Assembly (NCBI GenBank): GCA_021014945.1
Contig: MU266587.1
Coordinates: forward strand, 1-37,317
Reading direction: 5' to 3'
DNA length: 37,317 bases
From: Leucogyrophana mollusca
Taxonomy: Eukaryota > Basidiomycota > Agaricomycetes > Boletales
Shown: in pieces, positions 20,541-31,305 of the stretch
Layout of the letters: the number at the start of each line of letters is the position of its first letter
Position numbering within the stretch: the first letter of the stretch is position 1
The notes under the pieces: model-generated
Seen by the model: the letters and a program-made list of their open reading frames with translations, nothing else
What the model was told of the DNA's origin: nothing
Database searches by the model: none
Position numbers and translations under genes: made by a program

Positions 20541-22133
20541 TAGGCCGCCTGTCCACAAATTGCTTAAATATTGCTTAAAAGTGTGATTCAGCAATGAGTA
20601 GCCTATGGTAAGTTGTCGACGAAGTACCGGGCGTGGTCGATCATGGTTTGATTGTGGTCTTTTCTGTAACGGTCAGCGAGGTGTATGGCAAGCGATGCAG
20701 CGTCCGAGGACCAAATCTGTCACCATGCTTCCCAAGTTCCCACACCCTCTCTTTGCCCTCGCGGCCTTCCAGGGCAGCAGCACAATGCGACCGGCCTGAG
20801 GCTCAGATCAAGTCCGTCGTCAGTATCCGGCCGACAATCAGCCATTGCACGGTCTCAACAGGCCTCATCATCTTGCCACTGTTACTGTTACACCAGGGCA
20901 CGACCTGTCGAGAGCCGGAATTGCCAAGGAGGAGGCCCCTCGTACTCGGTTCCAGCGTCCTGTAGCTCTCAGTGTTTGATTCTTCTCGCACTCAAACCCG
21001 GTTGAACACGATCAATCGGACCATCTCGTCGTCGCTCGACATTTTTTTGATCGAGTCGACAGCCTGAGCACGACGGTGCGTTCTTGACACGCGTGCCCGG
21101 GCAGCATAAAACCGCGGATCGCGGTTGGATTTCGGCAAGTCTCGCAACTCAGTAGCTTGTGAACAGTTGTGAACTCGCCATTGGGCAACCTTCGCGGGTG
21201 CAAGGTGGTTGGAGTTTGGACCTGGTGGGCTGTGGCGGTTCGGTCGGCACCGGCACCAAACAGGCCCGGAGTCTTACTTACCTGAGTCGCATTCAATGGA
21301 TGTTCAACTTGCACTCTTGACCCGCACGACACCACCAAAGGACTTGCGCGCCGGCACTCCGAAGACAGAGAGTGCAATAATATGTTATTTATCTGTATGG
21401 TCCGTAATACAAAATATCGTCCAATGGCGGTCCTACGCGGAGACAAATCTAGTGTAAGTGAAATCCACATCTAAAAGGATACCCTGGGGTACTGAAAAGG
21501 TCCCAGTCTATGTGCAAAAAGAAACATCGTCCAATGGCGATAAGAGTCACACTACCCGACAAATCGAATGAGTGAAATACCCGCTTACAGGAATACGGGG
21601 GTCAAGAATCCAGTGTACAAAATCTTTTCCGTTGGCGCTGAGGCGGGTCGATGTAAGTGAAATGCGCATCTAAAGAGTGTGGAAGGGAACGCCGGAAAAC
21701 ATTTACGAAAAGATGTGCAAACAAATACAGCCCGAAAGACAAACAAAAAGAATACCCCGATAGCCAAGCAACTCGAACGGACGCGTTTGACGGTCCAAGA
21801 ACGAGATGCCAGTTGGCGTCGCGGCCTGGCGAAGCGAGGTATCGCTCGCCTACTCAGAGATCGGGATTGGCGCGATAATGAGACGGTGGGCTCGTGAGGG
21901 GGCTATGACGATGCCATAACTGTGAGTCTCAAGTAGATGTGCGATCAAGAGGTGGGAATACTCACAAAAAGTGCAGATAAGCACGAAAAATTGGAATACA
22001 TGCGAGGATCTGGCTTGAACGGACACGATCTTGATGAACGGTCCCAGAACTCCCTTCCGCGTCGCTGTGTATTCTCCCGGTGTCTATATGTTGAGGAACG
22101 AGGAATGAAAACACGAATCATAGATGCAGAGCA
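20541..22133. other. Gene-poor stretch with degenerate repeats
   Basis: Apart from the tandem repeat listed separately, nothing can be assigned. A plus-strand frame at 21679-21897 is Arg/Lys-rich (RGLAKRGIARLLRDRDWRD) and could be a remnant of a coiled-coil protein. Confidence 0.35.
21395..21680. repeat. Degenerate tandem repeat, about 108-nt unit, three copies
   Basis: The anchor atcgtccaatggcg occurs at about 21416 and 21526, and a diverged form (cttttccgttggcg) near 21624, periods of about 110 and 106. In each unit it is followed about 45 nt later by (t)aagtgaaat..c.catctaaa.g or gagtgaaataccc. No coding role is visible. Confidence 0.65.
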
Positions 22134-22747
22134 CTAGAAACTGCGACTAGCCCTCAGAAAAGGCGGTAAGCACTTTAGGGAGCGATACTCACAACGAGAT
22201 ATCCACCGAGATACAGCAAAGCAAAGGATATCAATGGTACATGCGCAACGGAGCGATTCGTTGAGCTCCGAGGGGGTGTCGTCTTTGTCCACCACTGCGG
22301 CGAACTTGAAGGCCGGAGCGGGGCCAGGACGCCTTTTGAAAGCTTCAGCGGACGTGTAGGGCGCGTCGCATCTGGAACGAAAACGGAGCCGGGGTACATC
22401 AGCTAAGATGTCCACCGGGTACGGCGCTATTTCTGGCGTCGCTTTTGGGACTTCAGCGCCGGGCGTATAGGCTGAAGTGGAAGGGCGGGCTAGCGGGAAG
22501 AAGATCATGTGGGGTACATCAGCGAAGATGTCCGCCGGGGTATCGGAGGGGTCGGATGCTGATGAAGTGGGGGTGTACGTGGATACTGACGAAGCCGCAT
22601 TGTCGAGGAGGGAGCGTGTCGACGCCGCGGTCGAGAGTGTGGAGGTTTGTCGGATGGGTAGAGGCAGAAGCGGGAGTACAGACTGGGTCCATTCGCGAAG
22701 ATGTCCGCCAGGGAACTATCGGAGGTGGAGTCTGAGTGAAGACGCAT
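22134..22747 (-). CDS. Hypothetical low-complexity protein, structure unresolved
   Basis: Not recognised. The minus strand encodes repeated (P)ADIFA(D/N)(V/G)P motifs: SSLADIFANGP near 22700, SDTPADIFADVPHMIFFP near 22520 and YPVDILADVPRLRF near 22395. One continuing frame ends at 22134 (PAPAFKFAAVVDKDDTPSEL...). A second frame over 22175-22399 reads into a hydrophobic segment (VPLISFALLYLGGYLV) that stops at a good donor (gtgagtat, about 22190), so a membrane protein with an exon further down is possible. Frames shift between the repeats, so either introns are missed or the gene is decayed. Confidence 0.3.
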
Positions 22748-22771
22748 TGTCGAGGAGGGAGCGTGTCGACT
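22400..22771. repeat. Imperfect tandem duplication, about 150-170 bp
   Basis: gcattgtcgaggagggagcg and its following gtgtcgac occur identically at 22597-22623 and 22744-22770 (period 147). gcgaagatgtccgcc occurs at 22522 and 22695 (period 173), with a third diverged form near 22403. Differing periods show indels between copies. Confidence 0.8.
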
Positions 22772-23124
22772 GCAGTCAAGAGTGAAGGGGGGATTAGTCG
22801 GGGCGGATGGAAGTGGAGGATGGGAGAGAATTGATGATCATCGTGCGCTTTTATATTGTTTTGCAATAAGAGGCTGACCCAACAGTCAATCAACAAAGAG
22901 TTGGTATACACTCCAGCGCGTGATTAAGGTTTCGCTTAACGACGCGTCTGAGTCACGTGTGACTGAAATCACAGGTTATAAAGGCCTCAACATGCACCAT
23001 CGCGGAAACGCAGTTGGGAGACGCGGCTCTAATTTTGGGTATGTGAGTGACAGTTGGTGTCAGAATATACTCCCGATGGTGTACTTGACCAGGTTACGGA
23101 AAGCGGATGAACCCCCGGCTATTG
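22772..23124. other. Intergenic, no gene seen
   Basis: Between the repeat block and the end of FMT1. Frames here have no family resemblance. Confidence 0.4.
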
Positions 23125-24735
23125 CTAATGAGTTACCAGGTCAGGGTTCGATCGCAGTTGTATACCGCCCTCTTCCCCAACTAGCCCGAGTCCCTTTACT
23201 CCATTCCACCACTCCCTCGACGCCAGAAGCGCGCGATCCTGTTGCTTCACGTGGCCAACACTCAGCACCCCACCGCCGGCGCACGGCACAAGGAGCGCGC
23301 GTGTCTGCGAAGAATATGATGCAAGTCCTGGCGTATCGAAAGGGACTGATTGTGCAGGGAGCACTGAGAGCGAGTGCAGCTGGAGAGATTTGCCAGTTGG
23401 TAGGAACGCTGTTATTGGTTTCTGTGGTAGTGGAGTGTGACACGATGTAAGCCGGCACTTGCCAAGAACGTATAAACAGACGATGCTGCACCTGGTGTCC
23501 AATTGCGCGGTGGAGCCTTTCGATATCCTCGGCGGACATCTTCTCAAAGTCGACGAGGGCATCGGTCGCCGTGATCGCCGAAGCTCGCGGGGTCGATGCG
23601 AGGACGGGGGCCTGCGCTGTGCACGACGCCTAACGCGTTTTTCGGTTCGTGTCAGTCGTACAGCATAGCAGCTACGTGATGAAGATACGAACCCTGCCCG
23701 CCAACATATCTCTAATTACCGCAACAAGCAACTTTCCACCTGTCTGCGCAAGGGCGTCGCGAAGGGATGAGAATGTTGCATCACGAGGGACCGGCTGCGG
23801 GATCAGCAGAGTCAAAGCCGTTCGACCTAAGACGGTCAGAGCGATGGACTTACCATCCCTACATGCCCCCATATACTACCAGCATCAATCCCGCCACCAC
23901 TCGGGCTCCGGTTTTCTTTCTCACCACCGGCTTCGGACAATCGTTTGCGTCGAACTTCCATCATATCAATTATGCATACCCCCGTATCTCGCTCGCCCTG
24001 CATAAGCGCACGCTGAATCGGAGCGGGCCCGCGGTACGACGGGAGGAGAGAGGGATGAACATTGAGGCGCCTGCCTTCGGGGAAGAGGTGTAGGAGGGGG
24101 GCAGGGATTATTCGTCCGAAGGAAGCTGTTATCAAGAGGTGATGAGCATTGCCAGAACCAGAAAACGGGGACGGGGGCTGGACGGAGGGTCATTAGGTGC
24201 TGACGAGAGGGGGCAAAGGGATGGCCCTACAAGCCAGTGCCTGAACGCGGGTTTCTCTCTGGGTATTGTGTGTACGGGAACCCCCAGCGATTCGCCGAGT
24301 GTTTTGAGCGGTGCTGTTGCGATATACATGAGCCTTCGAACATGGCATGGGCTGCGCGTCGCGTACATATCGATAAATGGGCACCCCGTCTTCCCGTTTT
24401 CACGTCTGGGTTTGTAGCAATGGATATACTACTCCAGACATCTATGTCGCGTGAATACACGCAAAATGCACGAGCCAAAGACAGAACCTACCTCTTGCAG
24501 TGTAGAGCTCGTTCAGAACGATGCAAGAGAACTCGTCGCGTCCGAAGAAGAGGATGTCGAATGGCCGGGTGTTCTTGCTGTGGATATGAGCGCGTTTAAC
24601 GATTGTAGCGTTGAATTTCCTGTGTGGCCTCCATGTTTTACAACACGGAACAGAAATTCGGGGTGGTGGATGGAGCAAGAGGTGCATAATCGGCGTTGGC
24701 GCACAGCTTTCAGCCTTCAGAGCTGCAATCTTCAA
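23125..24735 (-). CDS. FMT1: Mitochondrial methionyl-tRNA formyltransferase
   Basis: Transfers the formyl group of 10-formyl-THF to initiator Met-tRNA for mitochondrial translation. Seven exons, all in frame: 24735-24492, 24441-24367, 24313-24231, 24177-23854, 23794-23693, 23611-23492, 23421-23125 (414 aa). The N-terminal half has DILFFGRDEFSCIVLNEL, SPLKTLGESLGVPVHTIP, LLITASFGRIIP (the family's catalytic-loop region) and GRRLNVHPSLLPSYRGPAPI with the invariant N-H-S and PSLLP/YRGP. GVCIIDM and PVPRDATFSSLRDAL follow. The C-terminal tRNA-binding part has ALVDFEKMSAEDIERLHRAIGHQ and KPITAFLPTGKSLQL. The start lies in a basic, Ser/Arg-containing leader that suits mitochondrial import; a second in-frame Met at 24687 (MHLLLHPPPR) is an equal candidate. 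No defect seen. It sits downstream of DRS2 on the same strand. Confidence 0.93.
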
Positions 24736-25003
24736 GAGTCAGTCCATTCGATGAGCACTGAGCTGCTTATACTTAGTCGAACCGGTGTCATAAAAACATA
24801 GAGAGGTGGTGCACAGAGAGCTGCAATGAACAGATAGTGATAAGTAAATATTGACTGGCTGCTTCCTCCCCTTCTGCAGTCCGGGTTGCGCTCAAGCATG
24901 GACAACTCCTCCGACTAAAGCATAGTGTCGGGTATAATTAGCCTCAATGATAAAATACAATACTGATGGTCCACATGCAAAACAAACGCCTCTAGTAACA
25001 CTA
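24736..25003. other. Spacer between DRS2 and FMT1
   Basis: 268 bp between two same-strand genes; must hold the DRS2 3' end and FMT1 promoter. No clear motif. Confidence 0.35.
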
Positions 25004-28000
25004 CTAATAGCCCGACGGCCGAGCGTCCGACTTGGACGTATCGTACGCGCGAATAAGTTTCGTCTGGTCTTGGCGACCGTTCTCCGTCTGACTGAACGCA
25101 AAGCCACGGTTGCGCCGCATGCGCTGCACAGCGCGTACTTTTTTGATGGCTTTTTGGAACCTGCGCGAGTGAGTGAGCAAGGGAAGTATGTGAGAGGAGG
25201 AAAGGTTGGCGTACTGCTCCTGCCTTGGTCGGTAATCGGGGATGTTGTATTTCTGCAACTCCTGTGCAATGTGGTATGACGCTGGGATGTAGGTTCTCCG
25301 ATAACTGTGCACAGAAACGAACGCAGAAGCAAAAGCCATGAGCACTCGTGCCGAAATGATGTCCACGCGCCAAAAAGAAGCACTCACTACTTCCACACGA
25401 AATCGCGTGCGAGGCAGACAATCGGTATCAGGATGAGCATGAAGTAGAACACAGCATCGGTCCACAAGCGGGGAACCAGTCCGTAGTATTCCATCGAAAA
25501 TCCGATCGCGGGGGCGACTTCGGCGTAGAGTGGGAGGAAAAGCATGGTGAATACGAATGAGCCGGGAATTGCTGGGAACATAAGCATGATCAGCATGCAT
25601 TCGCTGGACCCAGCTTCAACAGAGCATACCAGCAACAGTATATTTGGTCCATAGACTAAGACACCGTGTTAGCACCATGATTGCCGGACGAGAAGCACGA
25701 GGTGAACACGTACTCTGAGATCAGCGCGGCCTTGCCGAGCACAGTGAGTAGCACCGTTAGATAGAGAGCCGTACCCCAGAACCAATGTCCCGAGTCCAGC
25801 CCAGAAGACTGCTTATGGTCGCCCCAGAACAAAATAACAGAAAATCCAAACAGAACCTACGGCACAAAAAAAGCGGTGTCAGCACGACATCCCTACCACC
25901 ACCACACTGCCCAGACTCACCAGACTGTGATACAATGCATTCCCCACCCACAGCCAGAACGCTGTCTTTGTGAAGAAGACATTCTTCTGGCCCAACGCAT
26001 ACAGCTGTGGATAGCGGTCTAGTATACGAGCAGAAACAAACTGATCAAAGATTCCGATGACAAAAGGAGGGAGTACAGTGAAGAGAATGTTGTAGAGTGA
26101 TATTGTCCATGATTCGTAGGCGATTTGTCCAGAGAAGTTGTTGAAGAAAGAATACTACGCCCTCGCAGATCAGCATGAGAGGGAACAAGCAAAACGCACA
26201 GCACGACGTACCCAGAATTGCGTCATGTAAAGCGTGATGTTCTTGTAGAACGAATCTGTGGAGAACGTAAGCATCGGAAAAGGAAACGCTCCAGGGTAAT
26301 GGGGAACGTACAAAGAATGAGCTTAGACAGCCGCTGATAACTCCAAGCGCCATGAACCAGCAAAAGCTTCTTGAGGTACCTAAACTGCGATATCGCTACA
26401 TCCGCGGACCTCGCAGCTTGAAGACCCTAACACACCGCATCCACAATCAGCCCCTTCCCGCCTACCAGCAAAAATGTGAACGATCAACGAACCTCGACCC
26501 CCGATATCCCCACGCCGACGTGCGCGGCCTGGATCATGCTCACGTCATTGGCGCCGTCCCCAATTGCAAGCAAGATCGCCTTTTGGTTCTTCTTCACGAG
26601 CTTGACGACAAGCGCCTTCTGCAGCGGCGAGACACGACCTGGACAATTGGTCACATCACACGTCCCAGTCAGCAGCTTAAAGTGGAAAGGCTGGGGGCGG
26701 AAGTGAGTGCTTACAGCAGATCACGGCCTTGCACATGAGCGCGAGCTCCAGGAACGACTTCGACAGCTCTTTCTCGAGCGCAAATGTAAGACTCTTCCCA
26801 TCTTCCGGCCCAAACGCATATCATCAGTGAGACCATCACCACCACAAACAAAGCAGCCCCGCACGCACCGATGACGAGCGCCAGGTCCTCCAGCTCCCCC
26901 GTACTCCGCTGGTTTTTGATCGCCGAGACCCGCTTGAGTATGAACTCCTCCGTATCGCGTGCGTTTTCCTCATTGATGATAACCTACACCATTCGCACAT
27001 ATCAGCTCTCACGCCCGCACTCATGAAGGGGAAAAGGTAGTGCCTCACCAGGTTCATACTCTCCGCTATCAGCCGACACGACATCCCGATGTTGATCGCC
27101 GTCTCTTGCCTGTCTCCCGTCAAGACCCAGATCTATCCCCTCAGTCAGCACAGGACACAACCACAGCCCAGAAAAGCGAAAAATGAAATGAAACGGAGCA
27201 AGACCGACCTTGATTCCCGCCATTTGCAGCGTATGTATCGCATCGGGCACGCCCTCCTGGAGCTTATCCTCGATGGCCGTCGCGCCCAGCAAGAACATAT
27301 CCTTCTCGATCAGCTCCGCCGCCTGGTCGAGCGCGTCGCCGCGCCCATTGATCGTCGCTGCGGCCTGCTCGTATATCGTCTGCCACTGGCGGTACTCCGC
27401 GTCAGGAATGTCGCGATAAGCCAGGCAGAGCGTGCGGAGGCCTTCGGTCGCGTAGTCCTGCGTCATAAATTCAAGGATTTAGTGTCCGTCGGACAGTGGG
27501 AATGGACGTGGGGCACACCTCAAGATGCGCGAGCGTCTTCTCGGTGTACAGCTGATTCTTGCCCAGGCGCTCGAGGATGACGGTGTCCGCGCCCTTGCAA
27601 TATAGCTTGATCCCCCCGTCCGGCGCGCGGATAACCGTCGACATGCGCTTGCGCGTCGAGTTGAACTCGCAGACGTTGAGGATTTGGTACTCCTGGGACG
27701 ACCCCTGTACGTTTACGAAGACGGACTTTGGCTTGCGGGTCTGCAGTGAAGGGGACGCAAGGTACAATGCGCAGCAGAGGTGAGCAACGTCGGTACACGG
27801 GGGAAAATACAGGACAGAGGAGCACACGCACGTGGAACTGATACCCGAGCAACTCCGCCCCGGCGACGAGTGCCGCCTCGTCCGGACTGCTTGCCTGATA
27901 CACAGTCTTCCCGTCCTTCACCTCGGGAATGACGGTGTGGCACACGGCAAGGAGTGCCAAGAACTCGCGCGCGACGTCCCTTTCCCTGTCCCTGTCGCCA

Positions 28001-30473
28001 CCGCCGCCACCCGCACTCTTCGTGTCCTCGAACGGATTTCCCGCCTTCTCGCCCCCAACAAGCGTCCTAAGCTCCTCAAACGTCCTCCACCCATCTTTCC
28101 CCTCCCCCGAGTCGCCCTCCCCCCTCCGCCCCTCCTCCACGACATCTGCATACGCGCGCCCTCCGACCGAGCAGCACCGGAACTCCATTTCGTTCCTTGT
28201 GAGCGTCCCCGTCTTGTCGCTGAAGATGTACTCGATTTGGCCGAGCTCCTCAACGAGCGACGACGTGCGGCAGAGCGCTGGCGTATCCGTGGGGGAGAAG
28301 TACATGTCAAGGTCGGAGTTGATGAGTTGCGCTTGCTGGAACTTGACGACTTCCATGGTGACGATGAGGGAAATGGGGATTAGGTTGTTGTAGAGAATGA
28401 TGAAGGTGAGGATGTCTGTGAGGGGGGTGAGGGGGGTGTGAGGGGGGTGGGAAGGGGAGGGGGTTAGTGGTCAGTAAGCGCGTGGGGTAGCGTATGTGTA
28501 CACTAGCCTTCTATAAATGCTTTCGCTGTAACCAAAACTTGAGCATACCGGTCCCGGCACCCAAATTAACGACGTACCCCGCCCCGTAAACGTCGACGTC
28601 TCCACCAAGTACCACTGCTGGCCTGACAAAAACCACTGAGCGGTGCCATCAACGACGAAGCCATCAATCAGTATACAGCCACGCCCCGCCAAAAAACCAC
28701 GAAGGCACTCACAGTGTTGATACTTGCGCCGATGGTGGACCCAATGGACAGCGCGAGGAGGAAGCAGAAGAGGAATATGATGTGGACATTCACCTGCCGC
28801 TCCACCGCCGTCCGCTTGATCGGTGTAGCCCTGCGCATATGTTCCGCAAGTCAGTATGGCCCAAAGCCCCTCGACGCAGACCAAAGCCTCGTCACCGCAC
28901 CAAAAAACCCAGACCACTGTGGACGGATCCGAGCCCCACGAGAGATGACAAGAACAAATCCAAAAAGCAAAAAAATACCAACACTCACGTCGCATTTCGC
29001 ATTAACTTCGTCTCGTGCCCCGTGAATACCACCACCCCATATACCCACGGTGTGTTCCGCAGCTGCGCCCCACGCAGGAGCAGTTGGTCTGGTCCAAGCG
29101 GGATCGTACGTGCCTGGCCGTTGGAGGGGGAGAGGAGCTCGAGCGTGCCCTCGTACGTGTAGAGGCTGTTGTTCGGCTGCTCCGAGCGGAGGGACCCGGA
29201 GAGCGCGGCGACGAGATGGGGGGCAGTGAGTGCGGCGGTTTGGGGGGAGGCTTGTTTGATTTTGAGGTTGGTTTCGCTGGGGGTGGGGAGTGAAGGTTGG
29301 TGTAAGAGCGGTCGACGTACCGTGAAACGTAGCGAGGAGAGAATGCAAAAAGCAGCGTCAGTATCAGCACAACAGACCTAGTTAAGGCAGAAATACGCCA
29401 CAGACGTACCCATCGAGGTTAGAAGTCTCGATGTAGCAAAGGCCCTCGGGCTCGCTGGAGGAGAGGAGGACGAGGTCTGCGGGGATGAACTCGTCCGACT
29501 CGACGCGGACGACGTCGCCCACGCGGAGGTCTTTCCACTTGCGCGACTCGAAGGTAGAGGTGGAGGAGAGGGCTTTACCGAGGCGCGCGTTGAGCTCGGC
29601 GTCGGACTGGTGGCGTTTCTAGGAGCCGGTGAGTTTGTGTGCGTGACGGGGAGGGAGAGGGAGAGCACGCACGAGGTCTTCCTGGACTTCTTTAAACGCA
29701 GATGCGAGGAGGACGGCGGCGAGCGGCCCGATAGTGGTGTATTGGTTCGTAGGCGACACGCCCGGTATCTGCTGTATACATGCCGTGAACAGGAAGAACA
29801 AATTTGCGTATTTCGAGAATTGCTCTTCACGTCGTGCGTCAGCACACGCAAAACAAAGCGAAAGAGCCAACGCACCGGTGAGGAACTTGGGCACGAACGT
29901 GACCATGTTAAACTTGCTCGTCGAGACGAAATTATTGCAATACTCGTCGTTCGCAGCGGGGCTGTTGAGCGCGATCACCCGCTCCCCCTGCAGCACCTTT
30001 TCCTTCTCCCACGGAAAGCGCCACCGTCGCTTCCTCCTACCACCCTTCACCTTCGCCTCCTTCCTCCCCGCGCTGGTGCCCGGCCCAGGGAAGCTCGCGC
30101 TCCCAGCAAAGCCCGCGCCAGGCTGGAGCCCCTCGTCGTCAAAAGTCCAGCCTTGGGGCTGGCCGGTTGCGAGCGAGACTGAGGACGGCCCGAGGGCCGC
30201 TGCGTTGCGTGCGAGGGGAAGCCCGCTCTCCTGGGAGTGCATGGGGAGTACGTTCCCCCCGTGTGGGCCGAATGCGGAATCGGGAGCGCCAAAGTCGTCC
30301 TCGTCGTCGAAGAAGGGGTCCATGAGGTTTGGTTGCGAGGGTGGTTGGATGGAGGACGAGGGCGGGTAGCCGTTGTGTTGTTGCTGTGAGTATGGATTGT
30401 TGTTGTGATATTGGGAAGTAGCGGCAGGGTTTGAGCGGGAGACGAGCGCAGCAAAGTCGTCTTCGACTGCCAT
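25004..30473 (-). CDS. DRS2: DRS2-type phospholipid flippase (P4-ATPase)
   Basis: Trans-Golgi/endosomal P4-ATPase that moves phosphatidylserine/ethanolamine to the cytosolic leaflet, with a Cdc50-family partner. Exon 1 (30473-29876) encodes about 199 mostly disordered residues ending before the first TM ([34 protein letters not shown]); next [20 protein letters not shown] and [12 protein letters not shown]. The actuator contains ETSNLDGET (the flippase DGET). The phosphorylated Asp is in [15 protein letters not shown], codon 28218-28216. The N-domain includes [19 protein letters not shown] and [13 protein letters not shown]; the hinge [20 protein letters not shown] is near 26530. The tail has [19 protein letters not shown], then [18 protein letters not shown], the conserved Drs2 regulatory tail, ending DARPSGY, stop 25006-25004. 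More than ten short introns. All catalytic motifs are intact. Gln/Asn-rich stretches occur in the first 50 residues. Confidence 0.93.
28408..28466 (+). other. G-run cluster (potential quadruplex) inside a DRS2 intron
   Basis: The plus strand carries at least five runs of four to six G separated by TGA/TGTGA/TGGGAA spacers. On the coding (minus) strand this is a CCCCCCTCA-repeat pyrimidine tract running into the acceptor just before the [11 protein letters not shown] exon. Confidence 0.75.
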
Positions 30474-30707
30474 CGTCGTGGTAGAGTCGTGAGTCCGTTA
30501 TTGATGAATTGTTGTATGGCCTGTGCTTTTTGACGAAAGATGGATGAGATGAGTCGTCGCGGTTGGCTGCGCACACTCAGGCTCACGACGCAACGCTATT
30601 TTCGGAGGTGTTGCAAACTTCGGCAACGGATTTCCTAATCGATAAATCCTCAACGATCGGGGTCAACACTGCAACATCTTAATGACCTTCCAACGGCACA
30701 TGACCGT
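30474..30707. promoter_or_regulatory. DRS2 upstream region
   Basis: 234 bp between the DRS2 start and the tRNA gene, divergent. No TATA box is obvious. Confidence 0.35.
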
Positions 30708-30820
30708 GGTGCTATAGTGTAGTGGTTATCACTCGGGATTTTGAAGTCGCCATAAATTTCGAAGTGTATTATGTAAGCGATAAATTTCCCGAAACCCAGG
30801 TTCGAACCCTGGTAGCACCT
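30708..30820 (+). tRNA. tRNA-Gln (anticodon UUG) with intron
   Basis: Acceptor arms GGTGCTA (30708-30714) and TAGCACC (30813-30819) pair fully, with T as discriminator base at 30820. The A-box region TAGTGTAGTGGTTATCAC is that of eukaryotic tRNA-Gln. The anticodon stem CGGGA/TCCCG encloses TT-TTG-A, giving anticodon UUG (reads CAA). A roughly 41-nt intron (30745-30785) sits just 3' of position 37, the standard site. The T arm CCAGG-TTCGAAC-CCTGG contains the B box. A T6 run at 30830-30835 is the pol III terminator. Looks functional. Confidence 0.93.
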
Positions 30821-30829
30821 GCCTAGATA

Positions 30830-30835
30830 TTTTTT
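30830..30835 (+). terminator. RNA polymerase III T-run terminator
   Basis: Six consecutive T, ten bases after the tRNA-Gln 3' end; a second T5 run follows at about 30843. Confidence 0.75.
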
Positions 30836-30870
30836 GCTGGGATTTTTGGTGTGGCTATGCCTGAGAGGCC

Positions 30871-30948
30871 TTTTTTTTTAAAAAAAAAAAAAAAAAAAAA
30901 GCAATATATTATATAGCAATTGACTTAGTGTGAATCCTATATAATATA
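30871..30948. repeat. T9A21 tract followed by an A/T-rich inverted repeat
   Basis: Nine T (30871-30879) run directly into 21 A (30880-30900). A perfect 12-nt inverted repeat follows: tatattatatag at 30905-30916 and ctatataatata at 30937-30948, with a 20-nt loop. Confidence 0.85.
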
Positions 30949-31305
30949 CTATAGCAACACCCTCTGGGAAGGCACTTGAGCTATAGGTGTAGTGGGGAAA
31001 AGAAATAATAAAAGAAATTAATTAATTAATTGTGAGGGAGGAGGAGAGGGGAGGAGGATGTGCTCCTCAATGTCGTAGCTCGGTTGGGAGATATGTAGCA
31101 GAAGGCTGCTCTCATAAATGAATTCCGTGCCTAACTTCCCACCAAAATCGATTTGCGAAACCTTGATATTCCATCAAGTTACTAATAGGGCCGCCGTGCC
31201 ATTCACATTGTCTTCACACAACTACCAACTTAACCTATCCGCCGCCCCAATCATTCACAAAATCCCACGCTCTACTATGCTCACCAATTCCGCAGCCTCG
31301 CAACA
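30949..31305. other. Intergenic with (AATT)4 microsatellite
   Basis: No gene seen. An AATT tetramer repeat lies at about 31016-31031. gctataggtgtagtgg at 30980-30995 resembles the 5' part of the adjacent tRNA-Gln (one inserted G). Confidence 0.45.

Noticed and set aside
21012..21470. 152-residue minus-strand frame
   Set aside because: No family resemblance; part of it lies in the degenerate tandem repeat.
22920..23450. 176-residue plus-strand open frame
   Set aside because: It overlaps the last exon of FMT1 on the other strand, which matches a known family, and has no family resemblance itself.
27832..28383. Long plus-strand frames of 150-183 residues over DRS2
   Set aside because: Antisense shadows of the GC-rich DRS2 exons carrying DKTGTLT; codon bias keeps antisense frames open.
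29610..30369. Plus-strand frames of 190 and 211 residues at the start of DRS2
   Set aside because: Antisense to the DRS2 N-terminal exon; no independent support.
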